Assembly: GCF_016107305.1 (NCBI RefSeq) | Contig: NZ_RCVR01000020.1 | Coordinates: 1-64,000 of the forward strand | Source: Roseomonas sp. KE2513 | Lineage (GTDB): Bacteria > Pseudomonadota > Alphaproteobacteria > Acetobacterales > Acetobacteraceae | DNA length: 64,000 bases | Direction of reading: 5' to 3' | Shown: positions 16,337 to 25,317 of the stretch, piece after piece | How positions within the stretch are numbered: the stretch's first letter is position 1 | Layout of the letters: every line of letters begins with the position of its first letter | Made by a program: the position numbers and the translations under genes | Notes under the pieces: generated by a model | What the model was told of the DNA's origin: nothing | Databases searched by the model: none | The model's input: only the letters and a program-made list of their open reading frames with translations

Positions 16337-19149
16337 CCCGCCGCACGGCCCTTCCGCGTCCCCTGGCCATGGCCCTCGTCGCAGGCCTGTCGGTGGCCGC
16401 CGTGGCGCCGGCTGTCGCGCAGCCACTGGAGCGCGCGCGGGCGGCCCAGGCGAAGGGCGACCTGCGGACGGCGCAGATCGAGCTGCGCAATGCCGTACGC
16501 GACGATCCCCGCTCCCCCGTGGCGCGGATGGCGCTCGTGCAGGCGAGCCTCGACGTCGGTGACGGCGCGACGGCGGAGAAGGAGGCGCGCACCGCGCTCG
16601 AGCTCGGCGCCGACCAAGTGCAGGCGACGAGCGCGCTTCTTCGCGCCTACCTCGTGCAGAACAGGAATAACGAGCTTCTGCGCGACTTCCCGCCGCAGCC
16701 GGACAAGCCCGCCCTCGGTGCGCAGATCGCAGCGGCGCGCGCCCTCGCGCAGCTCTCGCTCAACCGCCAGGACGACGCGGCCGCCTCGGTGGCGGAGGCG
16801 CTGAAGCTCAATCCCAATGCACCGGAGCCGCATACCGCGGCGGCGGCCCTCGCCCTGGTGAAGGGCGACCGAGCGGAGGCCGAAGCTGAGGCGGATCGCG
16901 CCCTCGCGGCCGATCCGAACTCGATCGAGGCGCTGCTCCGCAAGGGCACGCTGCAGATGGCCCGCGGCGCCGTACGGGAGGGCGCGGAGACCGTGGGGCG
17001 TGTGCTCGCGCTGGCGCCTGGCAACATCCCGGCCCGCCTCGCCCGCGCCGAAGCGCTGATGGCCGCCGGCGACAACGCGGGTGCACGGCGCGACGTGGAC
17101 GCGGCACTGGCAAGCCAGCCCGGCAGCGCGGCCGCCGTCTATCTCCGCGCGAGCCTCTTCGCCCGCTCCGGCGACTGGCGCGCGGCGGATGACGACCTGC
17201 AGCGCATCCAGCCCGTGCTTGCGAACTTCCCCGAGGGCTTCCTCATCCAGGCCCTGGTGAAGCGCGCGCTGAACCAGACGGCTCAGGCGGAGGACTCTGC
17301 CCGCCGCTACGTCGCGCGCCGGCCAGAGGACGTGCGCGGCGTCAAGCTGCTTGCGGGGCTGGAGATGGAGGCGCAGCGCCCCGACGCCGCTGCCGGCACC
17401 GTCACGCGCTATCTCTCCCGCCTCGGGCCGCAGGGTCAGGCCGATGCCGATACCTACGACCTGCTCGGGCGTGCCCATGCCGCCGCCCGCCGGCCGCGTG
17501 AGGCTGCGGAGGCGCTCACCCGTGCTGCCGCGCTCTCCCCGCAGGATACCGGCATCCTCAATCGCCTTGCCGCCGCCCGCCTCACCGCGGGCGACGCGCG
17601 CGGGGCGGCCGACGCGGCGCAGAAGTCGCTCGCCGTGCAGTCCGACCAGCCGACCGTGCGCGAGCTCCTTGCCACCGCGTCCATGCTGGGTGGCAACATG
17701 GGCGCGGCCAGCGCCCAACTCCAGCAGCTCGGTGAGGAGGGACGCCGCGGCGAGGCCGCCGGCGTGACAGAGGGGACGCTGAAGCTCACCAAGCTCGACC
17801 TCGCCGGCGCGCGCGCGTCTTACGAGGCGGTGCTGCGCGACCATCCGGACTCGATCGGTGCGCGCCTCGGCCTCGCGCGCGTGGCGAACTCCACCGGCCG
17901 GCCGGAGGAGGCGGAGAAGCTGCTCGGCGAGGTGCTGCGGCGAGCGCCCACAAACGCGGACGCCCTGGCCCAGCTCGGTGCCGCCGCGCGCCCCGGCTCG
18001 CCGCGCGCCGTGCCCGCCCGCGCCGTGCTGGAATCCGTCCAGGCCGCGGCGCCGGGCGAGCTGGCGCCGGCCCTCGCGCTGGCGGAGGTGCTCGTCCGCT
18101 CCAACGAGCCGGCGAAGGCGCTCGAGCTGCTGGACTCGCAGGCGCTGCGGGCGAATGGCCGCAACCGGGGCCCGCTCCTGCCCATGGCTCGCTCCGAAGC
18201 GCTGGCCGCCGCCGGCCGGATGGACGAAGCCCGCGAGGCCGCACGCTCGGCCCTCGCGGAGGATCCGACCTCTATCGATGCCCGGATCCGCCTCGCGGCC
18301 CTGACCTCGCGCAGTGGCGATGCCCGCGGCGCTGAGTCCGTGATCCAGGAGGGGCTGCGCAACACGCCGGCCGATCTACGCCTGCAGCAGGCCTATGTGG
18401 CCCTCGTGAAGCAGGCCCGCGGCCTCGACGCGGCGCTGGCGCAAGCCGACCGCCTTGCCTCGCAGACGAGCGCGCTGCCCGCCGCCGCGGCGCTCCGCGG
18501 CGATCTGCTCGCCGGCGAGAACCGCATGGAGGAGGCTGCCCGCGCTTACGCCGCGGCGAATGAGAAGACGCCGAACCCGGGCCTCGTACTGCGCCAGTCT
18601 GCGGCCCTGCGCAGCGCGGGCAAGCTGCCGGAGGCCAGTGCGCCGCTCCGCGCCCTGCTGGCGCGGCAGCCCGACGACATTAGCGCTCTGATGGCGCTCG
18701 CCTCGCTCGACATCATGCAGCGGCGCTACACGGAGGCGGAGGCAGGTCTGGCCAAGGTGGTGGAGCGCTCCCCGAACGATGCGGTGGCGTTGAACAACCT
18801 CGCCTGGCTGGTGGATCGCCGCGGCGCCACAGCCCAGGCGCGGGAGATGGCGGAGCGCGCCTACGCCCTCTCGCAAAACCCGGACACCGCGGACACTCTC
18901 GGGTGGATTCTCACCCGCGCCGGCGAGCCGCGGCTCGGCGTCGCCCTGCTGCGGCAATCCGTCGCGGCGCGGGCGGCGGCCGGGGCGCCCGATCCCGCCG
19001 TCTCCTGGCGCCTGGCTTATGCGCTTCGCCAGGCAGGCGATCGCGACGAGGCGCTGCGCGTTCTGACGCCCGCGCTGGCGACCCCCGCCGCCTTCGACGG
19101 CCGGCCCGAGGCAGAGCGCCTCCTCGCCGACCTGAAGGCGGGGCGGTGA
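16333..19149 (+). CDS. prsT: XrtA/PEP-CTERM TPR-repeat protein PrsT
   Basis: 938-aa exported TPR protein (TIGR02917 group). A signal peptide covers about residues 1-30 (MTRRTALPRP...AVAPAVAQ); no lipobox cysteine is seen, although many family members are lipoproteins. The rest is a long run of degenerate 34-residue TPR units rich in Ala, Arg, Leu and Gly, ending in a typical final block with NNLAWLVDRRG and DTLGWILTRAGE. It is presumed to scaffold the periplasmic or outer-membrane assembly of the polysaccharide system. Its ATG overlaps the prsR stop. Confidence 0.9.
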   Translation: MTRRTALPRPLAMALVAGLSVAAVAPAVAQPLERARAAQAKGDLRTAQIELRNAVRDDPRSPVARMALVQASLDVGDGATAEKEARTALELGADQVQATSALLRAYLVQNRNNELLRDFPPQPDKPALGAQIAAARALAQLSLNRQDDAAASVAEALKLNPNAPEPHTAAAALALVKGDRAEAEAEADRALAADPNSIEALLRKGTLQMARGAVREGAETVGRVLALAPGNIPARLARAEALMAAGDNAGARRDVDAALASQPGSAAAVYLRASLFARSGDWRAADDDLQRIQPVLANFPEGFLIQALVKRALNQTAQAEDSARRYVARRPEDVRGVKLLAGLEMEAQRPDAAAGTVTRYLSRLGPQGQADADTYDLLGRAHAAARRPREAAEALTRAAALSPQDTGILNRLAAARLTAGDARGAADAAQKSLAVQSDQPTVRELLATASMLGGNMGAASAQLQQLGEEGRRGEAAGVTEGTLKLTKLDLAGARASYEAVLRDHPDSIGARLGLARVANSTGRPEEAEKLLGEVLRRAPTNADALAQLGAAARPGSPRAVPARAVLESVQAAAPGELAPALALAEVLVRSNEPAKALELLDSQALRANGRNRGPLLPMARSEALAAAGRMDEAREAARSALAEDPTSIDARIRLAALTSRSGDARGAESVIQEGLRNTPADLRLQQAYVALVKQARGLDAALAQADRLASQTSALPAAAALRGDLLAGENRMEEAARAYAAANEKTPNPGLVLRQSAALRSAGKLPEASAPLRALLARQPDDISALMALASLDIMQRRYTEAEAGLAKVVERSPNDAVALNNLAWLVDRRGATAQAREMAERAYALSQNPDTADTLGWILTRAGEPRLGVALLRQSVAARAAAGAPDPAVSWRLAYALRQAGDRDEALRVLTPALATPAAFDGRPEAERLLADLKAGR

Positions 19150-19185
19150 GCGCCGGCAGGCGTCACCCGCCAGGCGGGCGGCACA

Positions 19186-20556
19186 GTGCGTGACGCTGCC
19201 TTTGTCGCCACGATGGTGCTGCTGCTGCCGCTCGCGGTGGCGCGGCCCTTCGTCGGCGTCCTGCTCCTCACCTGGTTGCTGCTGATGGGGCCGGAGCGGC
19301 TGGTCTACGGGCCGGCTGCCTCCATGCCCTGGCTTCTCATGGTCTTTGCCACGACGCTCTTCGGGTGTCTTCTCGCAGGCGAGCCCAGGCGCCTCCCCCT
19401 GAACGCGACGACGCTTCTCATCCTGGCGCTGATGGGCCTCTTCACGGTCACGGCCCTCGTCGCACCGAGCAACCCTGCGGCGAGCCTCGCCAAGTGGGAG
19501 GGGATTGAGACGACGCTTGTCGCCCTTCTCCTCACCGCGGCAATGCTGACCGACCGGCGGCGGCTGCACGCCCTCGTCTGGGTGATGGTCATCGCGATCG
19601 GCTACTACGGCGTGCGCAGCGGCGTGCTCTCGGCCGTGAGCGGCGGCGCCTACCGCCAATGGGCGCCGGAGGGACTGCCAATTGCCGAGCGTGGTCCGCT
19701 CGCCACGGCAGCGGTCGTCGCGCTGCCGCTGATGAACTACCTCCGGCTGCAGTCGCGCAACGCGGTGGCGCGGGTTGGGCTCGTCGGCGCCATGGGCCTC
19801 TGCCTTCTCGCGGTCCTCGGCAGCGGGTCCCGCGGGGCGCTGCTTGCCCTCGCGGCGGCCTGCGTCGCTTATGGCTGGACAGGCGGGCGGCGGGTGCTTC
19901 CAGCCGGTCTGACAGCGGCCGCCGTCGCAGTTGCCCTCATCCTCTCTCCCTTGCCCCTGCCGCTGGCCGGAGGGGAGGGGGCCTCCCTCGACCTGGCCGC
20001 CGCCACGCCCTCGGCCGCCGAGCGGCTGGCGACCTGGGAGAATGCGCTGCGCCTTGCGCTGGTGCATCCCTTCTCAGGCGCCGGCTTCGCGGGCCTCTCC
20101 GACGGAGCGGTGGTGGAGATGGTGTCGCCGGGCTCCCCGGGTCGCGCCGCGGGCAGCATCTGGTTCGAGGTTCTGGGCGAGACCGGCTTTCTGGCCCTCG
20201 CCGCCTGGGCCGCGCTGACGCTGACGGGCCTCGTCCAGGCACGGCGCCTCGCGGCGCTTCCGGAGGAATGGGCGGAGCTGGCCTGGGCGCGCGACCTCGG
20301 ACGGATGGCGATCGTCTCCATCGTCGCCTACCTCGTCGGCGGCAGCTTCTTCTCGTTAGCCTATTGGCACCTTCCGTGGGCGCTGGTCGTTGCGCTCGCA
20401 TCCGCAACAGCAATCCTGCGTCGAAGCGAGGCGATGGGTCGCGCCGAGCCCGGTGCCTGGTTCCCGCACGCCATAGGCGGGCTGCCGAAGGAGGCAGCCG
20501 TGCCGGAACTGCTACCCGACGTCTCAGGTATCGCGCGAAGCGCTGCCGCCCGGTGA
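19186..20556 (+). CDS. exosortase A-associated O-antigen-ligase-like membrane protein
   Basis: 456-aa polytopic protein of the Wzy/O-antigen ligase superfamily, matching the exosortase-A-associated putative O-glycosylation ligase group (TIGR03097). There are about ten hydrophobic segments. A large periplasmic loop includes ATWENALRLALVHPFSGAGF and WFEVLGETGF, the typical ligase-loop motifs. Predicted role: transfer or polymerisation of undecaprenyl-linked glycans in the periplasm. The GTG start at 19186, 37 bases after prsT, has only a weak ribosome-binding site. The hydrophilic tail (about 415-456) is poorly conserved in character. Confidence 0.85.
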   Translation: MRDAAFVATMVLLLPLAVARPFVGVLLLTWLLLMGPERLVYGPAASMPWLLMVFATTLFGCLLAGEPRRLPLNATTLLILALMGLFTVTALVAPSNPAASLAKWEGIETTLVALLLTAAMLTDRRRLHALVWVMVIAIGYYGVRSGVLSAVSGGAYRQWAPEGLPIAERGPLATAAVVALPLMNYLRLQSRNAVARVGLVGAMGLCLLAVLGSGSRGALLALAAACVAYGWTGGRRVLPAGLTAAAVAVALILSPLPLPLAGGEGASLDLAAATPSAAERLATWENALRLALVHPFSGAGFAGLSDGAVVEMVSPGSPGRAAGSIWFEVLGETGFLALAAWAALTLTGLVQARRLAALPEEWAELAWARDLGRMAIVSIVAYLVGGSFFSLAYWHLPWALVVALASATAILRRSEAMGRAEPGAWFPHAIGGLPKEAAVPELLPDVSGIARSAAAR

Positions 20557-20619
20557 GCGGTCTGGGAGAAGACGGATGCGGCTGCCATGCGCTCGCGCCG
20601 CGCGAAGAGGGGAGAGGCC

Positions 20620-20928
20620 ATGAACGGCGCCTACTTCGTCTGCATGCTGATCGGGATCTGCTGGCTGGCTGTCTGGTCCGTCCGTCGGGAACCAGGGCGG
20701 CGGAACTGGCTCGGCTCCCTCTTCGACATGGAAGGGGATGCGGATGAGGCGCGAGCCGGCACGCGGCCTCGATGGTGTCGGCGTGGGGCAAAGGGTCCCG
20801 GATCCTGGCGCGAGCGTGGACGTGCCGGCGCGCCCGCCGACCTCCAACATGCTCTGCCCCTGCACGGTGCGACCCGGCCGCGGCGCGTTCGTCGCGAACA
20901 GGCTTCGGCATCCCGTCGTCGGCGGTGA
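20620..20928 (+). CDS. small putative membrane protein
   Basis: 102-codon frame that I cannot assign to a family. The ATG at 20620 follows a good GGGAGAGG ribosome-binding site. The N terminus has one plausible membrane helix (GAYFVCMLIGICWLAVWSV) followed by a basic patch and LGSLFDMEGD, a pattern seen in small alphaproteobacterial membrane proteins. After about residue 55 the composition turns Arg-rich and looks like random high-G+C sequence, so the true protein may be shorter or frameshifted. The remaining bases to 21150 hold no gene I can support. Confidence 0.4.
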   Translation: MNGAYFVCMLIGICWLAVWSVRREPGRRNWLGSLFDMEGDADEARAGTRPRWCRRGAKGPGSWRERGRAGAPADLQHALPLHGATRPRRVRREQASASRRRR

Positions 20929-21150
20929 CGCCCTGGCGACAGTTCTCCCGCCTGCCCTTTTTTGGAGGTCCGGCCGCGGCGTCGGGCTGATGCTGGAGCG
21001 GATGACCCCGCACCCGGACGGCGAAGGCGCCCGCCGCCCACCCGGCCCGCCCTTCCGTCATGCCAACCGTGCCCCGGCCGAGCGTTTCGGCCGGGACAAG
21101 TCAAACCCCGGGCAGCCCGCCCCCTTCCGCCGCGCGCTGGGATATTACGG

Positions 21151-23238
21151 ATGACGCATTCCCCCCCTTCCTTTCACCGGCGCACCGCCCTGGCGCTTGG
21201 GGCCGCGGCCTTCACCCGGCCGGGCTTCGCCCAGGCCGCAACGGCCCTTCCGTGCCCTTCCGGACCCGGCGAGATCGTCGGGCTGATGCTCGAGGGCACG
21301 GGGGCGCCCGCCGGGACTGTCACGGTGTTCGGCCAAGCCTTCCCGCCCGGCCACGTGCCGCGCGGCGCGGCGCTGCGCGCGCGCGACACCAACGGGCGCG
21401 AGTCCCCCGCGCAACTCGATGTCTTCGCGGTCCATGCGGACGGCTCGGCGCGGCTTGGCGTCGTTTCGCTCGCCCCGCCGGCCATCGGCAAGGGGCAGGA
21501 GCGGGGCGTGATGCTGATGGCCGGCGCCGGCGGCTCCCCGGCGCCGCTCGACATCGCCGCCGCGCTCTCCGGGCGCAGCGCGGTGCTGGAACTCGCCTCG
21601 GCCGGCGGCCAGGTCTGGCGGTTGGACCTTCTTGCGGCCTTCCGGTCGGCCCCGGCCGACCAGGCCTGGCAGTCCGGCCCGCTCGCCGTGCAGCGGCGGG
21701 TTGCCGTCGCGGTTCCCGCCGACTCATTGGCCGGCGTCACCTCGCTCCGCGTCGTGGCGGACGTGGCGCTGCGGAGCGACGGCACGCTCTGGACCGAGGT
21801 CTGGCTGCGCAACGACGCCGCCATGCGCCCCGGCGGCGGCTCCGCGTCCTACGGCGTGCGGGTGCTGCTCGACGGGCGGGAGGCGATGCGGACCGGCCTT
21901 CTCCACCAGTGGCAGTACACGGGCTGGGGCCGGCTGCTGGCGGCCGATCACGGCAAGCCCGCGGCCGAGCCGCCGCGGCCGCGGCACGACACCAACTACC
22001 TCGCCGATGCCGGGGCGGTGCCGCGCTACAGCATGTCGTCGGGCGCTGTGGACCGGGCGCTCGGCCAGCTCGCGCGGCAGGTAGCCGAAGGCAACTGGTC
22101 GGCCCCGCTGGAGGCCCGCGGCATCACCCGTGCCATGCCTTCCACGGGCGGGCGGGCGGATATCGGGCCCGTCACCCAGCCGCAGGCACTCTGGCTCGGT
22201 ACCGGGGACCAGCGGGCCGCCACCGTCTCCATCGGGCAGGCGGAGGCGGCGGGATCGGTGCCCTGGCACATGTGGGATCCCTCGGTGAACGGCTGGCTGG
22301 ACGTGAAGAAGTGGCCGCGCCTCTGGGTGGACAGCCGGGGTGGGCCGCCGCCCGGCGGTCTCATGCAGAATGTCTCCGGCGACACCGGCTGGACGCCCGA
22401 CACGGCCCACCAGCCGGATCTTTCCACGGTTCCGTTCATCCTGACCGGCCGGCGCGCCTTCCTCGACGAGCTGCTGGCGCAGAGCGCCTGGAACATCATC
22501 AGCCTTTGGCCCGCGCCGCGCGGGGAAGGGGAGGCGAACGTCGTGCGCGGCGTGCAGGTGCGCGGGGCTGCCTGGAGCATGCGGCAGCTCGACAACGCCG
22601 CCTGGGCGGCGCCGCGGGGGGACCGCACCGGCGACTACCTGCGCGGGGTGGCCGCCAGCAATTGGGCCTGGATCCGCGCGCAGATCCCGGAATGGACGCG
22701 GCGCCAGGGCGAGGCCCATGGCTGGATCCCCGGCGAGTACGGCACGCCCGGCGCAATAGCGCCCTGGCAGCAGGACTACTTCGTCTCCACTGCCGTCCTC
22801 TCGGCCCGACGGGGGAACGCGGACGCGCGGGCCGTGCTCGATTGGATGGAGAACTTCATCGCCGGCCGCTTCCTCTCGGGCGACCGCGGCTTCAATCCAC
22901 ATGACGGCTGCGCCTACAACCTGGCCATGTGGCCCGAGAACCAGCCGCAGTCACCCTTCAACACCTGGGCGCGGATCGGCCAGGAGACGCGTGCGCGCAA
23001 CATGTCAAACGGCAACGGCTGGTCCACCAGTGATGGCGACTACGGCACACTCGCCATCCAATCCCTGACCCTGCTGAGCGAAGTAACCGGCACGCCTCGC
23101 GCACGGGCGGCCCTTTCCTGGATCCAGAACGCGGGCGCTCCCTATACCGCGCCGGCCCAGCGGGCGGGATCGCAGTTCGACATCGCCCCGAGGGATGCGG
23201 CCGGCGGCTGCCGGGTGCCGGCGAGGGGCACGCGCTGA
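21151..23238 (+). CDS. large Tat-exported protein, possible polysaccharide lyase-like toroid
   Basis: 695-aa exported protein with no certain family. The ATG at 21151 gives a twin-arginine signal (FHRRTALALGAAAFTRPGFAQA). A long in-frame upstream extension is rejected because it lacks any signal. Residues about 45-120 (VTVFGQAFPPGHVPRGAAL, LDVFAVHADGSARLGVV) resemble the N-terminal domain of the YetA/RGLX-type rhamnogalacturonan lyase-like family. The remainder is Trp- and Ala-rich and helical, as in alpha/alpha-toroid sugar enzymes. Its position beside the XrtA locus suggests action on the polymer, but that is inference and no catalytic residue is assigned. Confidence 0.6.
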   Translation: MTHSPPSFHRRTALALGAAAFTRPGFAQAATALPCPSGPGEIVGLMLEGTGAPAGTVTVFGQAFPPGHVPRGAALRARDTNGRESPAQLDVFAVHADGSARLGVVSLAPPAIGKGQERGVMLMAGAGGSPAPLDIAAALSGRSAVLELASAGGQVWRLDLLAAFRSAPADQAWQSGPLAVQRRVAVAVPADSLAGVTSLRVVADVALRSDGTLWTEVWLRNDAAMRPGGGSASYGVRVLLDGREAMRTGLLHQWQYTGWGRLLAADHGKPAAEPPRPRHDTNYLADAGAVPRYSMSSGAVDRALGQLARQVAEGNWSAPLEARGITRAMPSTGGRADIGPVTQPQALWLGTGDQRAATVSIGQAEAAGSVPWHMWDPSVNGWLDVKKWPRLWVDSRGGPPPGGLMQNVSGDTGWTPDTAHQPDLSTVPFILTGRRAFLDELLAQSAWNIISLWPAPRGEGEANVVRGVQVRGAAWSMRQLDNAAWAAPRGDRTGDYLRGVAASNWAWIRAQIPEWTRRQGEAHGWIPGEYGTPGAIAPWQQDYFVSTAVLSARRGNADARAVLDWMENFIAGRFLSGDRGFNPHDGCAYNLAMWPENQPQSPFNTWARIGQETRARNMSNGNGWSTSDGDYGTLAIQSLTLLSEVTGTPRARAALSWIQNAGAPYTAPAQRAGSQFDIAPRDAAGGCRVPARGTR

Positions 23239-23249
23239 GCGGCTACCGA

Positions 23250-23263
23250 TGAACCCTCGTTCA
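23250..23263 (+). terminator. small hairpin followed by TTTT
   Basis: TGAAC-CCTC-GTTCA followed directly by TTTT lies 11 bases after the exported-protein stop. Five-base arms are weak for a terminator, so read-through into the AsmA-like gene is likely. Confidence 0.25.
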
Positions 23264-23310
23264 TTTTCGGGGTTACAGAGGCAGGCCAGCACGACCTAGA
23301 GGAGGGAGCG

Positions 23311-25281
23311 ATGGCGCAACGCCGTGTGCCGCGCTGGGCGATCTGGACCGGAATCCCGGTTTTTCTTATCGCCCTCCTCGTCGCATTCTGGTCGTGGGAC
23401 TGGTTCATCCCGCTGGCCGAGGCGCGGGCCTCGGCCGCGCTCGGACGGCCCGTGAAGATCGAGCACCTCCACGTGCGCCTCGGCCGCGTCACCGAGGTGT
23501 CGGTGGATGGGCTGCGCGTGGCGAACCCGGAAGGCTTCCCGGACGATCCCCCCTTCGCCCGGGCCGAGCGGGCGGCGGTGCGGCTGGATGTCATGGCCTT
23601 CCTGCGCGACCGTTCGATCGTGATCCCCTCCATCGAGGTGACGCGCCCCGTCGTCGAGGCAAGGGCGCTGGAAGACGGGCGCACGAACTACGCCTTTGAT
23701 TTCGGCCAGCCCGCCGGTGAAACGGCCGAGCCCCGCCCGCCCTCCGCCGCGCCGCGCATCGGCCTGCTGCGGATCGTGGAGGGTCAGGCGCATGTGGTGG
23801 ATCCCCGGCTGAAGGCCGACTTCAATCTAGCTGTCGCCACCCGCAGCGAGGACACGCCGGACGCCCGCATCGCCGTGGAGGCGAAGGGCACCTATGCCGG
23901 TCAACCCATCACCGGCACCGCGACTGGTGGCGCGGTGCTGGCACTCCAGGACCAGGACAAGCCCTGGCCGATCGAGATGCAACTCGCCAACGGGCCGACG
24001 CGCGTGAACCTGCAGGGCAGCCTGCGCAATCCGCTCGAGCTGCAAGGTGCCGATGTGCGGCTGGAGATGCAGGGGCCGGACATGGGCCTGCTGCAGGCCC
24101 TGACCGGCGTGCCGATCCCGAAGACCCCCGCCTACCGCATCGCCGGTCAGCTCGACTATGCCGACGGCCGGGTACGCTTCCGCAATTTCCAGGGAAGGAT
24201 GGGCAGCAGCGACCTCGCCGGCACGATCGCTGTCACCACCGGCGGCGCGAAGCCGAATGTGGAGGCGAATCTACGGTCCAGCCGTGTGGACCTCGCCGAT
24301 CTCGGCGGATTCATCGGCGAGGAGCCGGGCCGCGCCTCTACCCCTGGCCAGACCGCCCAGCAGCGGCGCGAGCGGGCGCGTGACGAGGCGCGCAGCCGCG
24401 TGCTGCCCGACGACCCCATCAACTTCCCCAAGCTCGACGCGGCCAATGTCCACCTGACCTATCACGCGGACCGCATCACCGGCCGCAACATGCCCTTCGA
24501 CACGCTTCGCACCGACATGGAGCTGAAGGACGGCGCCATCACCCTGCGCCCGATCGCGCTGGGTGTCGGCACCGGCAAGATAGAAGGCAACATGAACTTC
24601 GTCCCGGAAGAGGGAGGAAGGCTGCGCGCGCGGGCCGATGTCCAGTTCCAGCGCCTCGACGTCTCGCGCCTGATGCAGGCGACGAATACCTTCGAAGGAT
24701 CGGGTCGCATCAACGGCCGCGGCCATCTCGAGGGCAGCGGCCGCTCCTTTGCGGAACTGCTGGGGCGTGGCAGCGGCGAGATCACCCTCGGCATGTCCGG
24801 TGGCAACCTCTCGGCGCTGCTTGTGGACCTATCCGGCCTCCGGCTCGGCAATGCCATCCTCTCCGCCCTGGGCGTGCCCGGGCGGACGACGGTGCAGTGC
24901 TTCGTCGCCAATGTCGGCCTCAACCGCGGCGTCGCCGGGCTGCGGACCGTCCTGCTCGACACGGAGGACGTCATCGTGAACGCGACCGGTAACGTGAACC
25001 TCTCGACCGAGCGGATGGAGGTGCGGCTGAGGAGCGAGTCCAAGAGCTTTACGATCGGTGCGATCCCGACATCGATCCTCATCGACGGCAGCTTCCGCAA
25101 CCCTGATGTCGGCCCGGACATGTCGGAGCTGGCGGCGCGTGGCGGGCTGATCGGCGGGCTGGCGGCGCTCGTCGCGCCGGTTGCGGGCCTGCTGCCCACG
25201 ATCCAGTTCGGCGTGGGCGAGGATAATCGCTGCGAGTCTCTCGTGCGCCGCGGCCGCCCGGTCGCCCGTCAGGCGCGCTGA
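23311..25281 (+). CDS. AsmA family protein
   Basis: 656-aa envelope protein with an N-terminal membrane anchor (about residues 8-30, AIWTGIPVFLIALLVAFW) followed by the AsmA start pattern ARASAALGRPVKIEHLHVRLG. The long beta-rich body and the C-terminal AsmA-like region (GSGRINGRGHLEGSGRS, NVNLSTERMEVRLR) fit the AsmA/TamB/YhdP bridge superfamily, which is linked to lipid transport and outer-membrane homeostasis. A strong AGGAGG precedes the ATG by 6 bases. It is convergent with the next gene. A link to polysaccharide secretion is only positional. Confidence 0.85.
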   Translation: MAQRRVPRWAIWTGIPVFLIALLVAFWSWDWFIPLAEARASAALGRPVKIEHLHVRLGRVTEVSVDGLRVANPEGFPDDPPFARAERAAVRLDVMAFLRDRSIVIPSIEVTRPVVEARALEDGRTNYAFDFGQPAGETAEPRPPSAAPRIGLLRIVEGQAHVVDPRLKADFNLAVATRSEDTPDARIAVEAKGTYAGQPITGTATGGAVLALQDQDKPWPIEMQLANGPTRVNLQGSLRNPLELQGADVRLEMQGPDMGLLQALTGVPIPKTPAYRIAGQLDYADGRVRFRNFQGRMGSSDLAGTIAVTTGGAKPNVEANLRSSRVDLADLGGFIGEEPGRASTPGQTAQQRRERARDEARSRVLPDDPINFPKLDAANVHLTYHADRITGRNMPFDTLRTDMELKDGAITLRPIALGVGTGKIEGNMNFVPEEGGRLRARADVQFQRLDVSRLMQATNTFEGSGRINGRGHLEGSGRSFAELLGRGSGEITLGMSGGNLSALLVDLSGLRLGNAILSALGVPGRTTVQCFVANVGLNRGVAGLRTVLLDTEDVIVNATGNVNLSTERMEVRLRSESKSFTIGAIPTSILIDGSFRNPDVGPDMSELAARGGLIGGLAALVAPVAGLLPTIQFGVGEDNRCESLVRRGRPVARQAR

Positions 25282-25317
25282 GGATCGCCATGGCTGCGAC
25301 GCCCGTCAGGGGCGGCC

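Noticed and set aside
20962-21150. In-frame extension of the Tat-exported protein
   Set aside because: Arg/Pro-rich random-looking sequence that would bury the twin-arginine signal; the start at 21151 is better.
169-25281. PEP-CTERM substrate protein inside the window
   Set aside because: No frame ends with a PEP motif, a hydrophobic segment and a basic tail.
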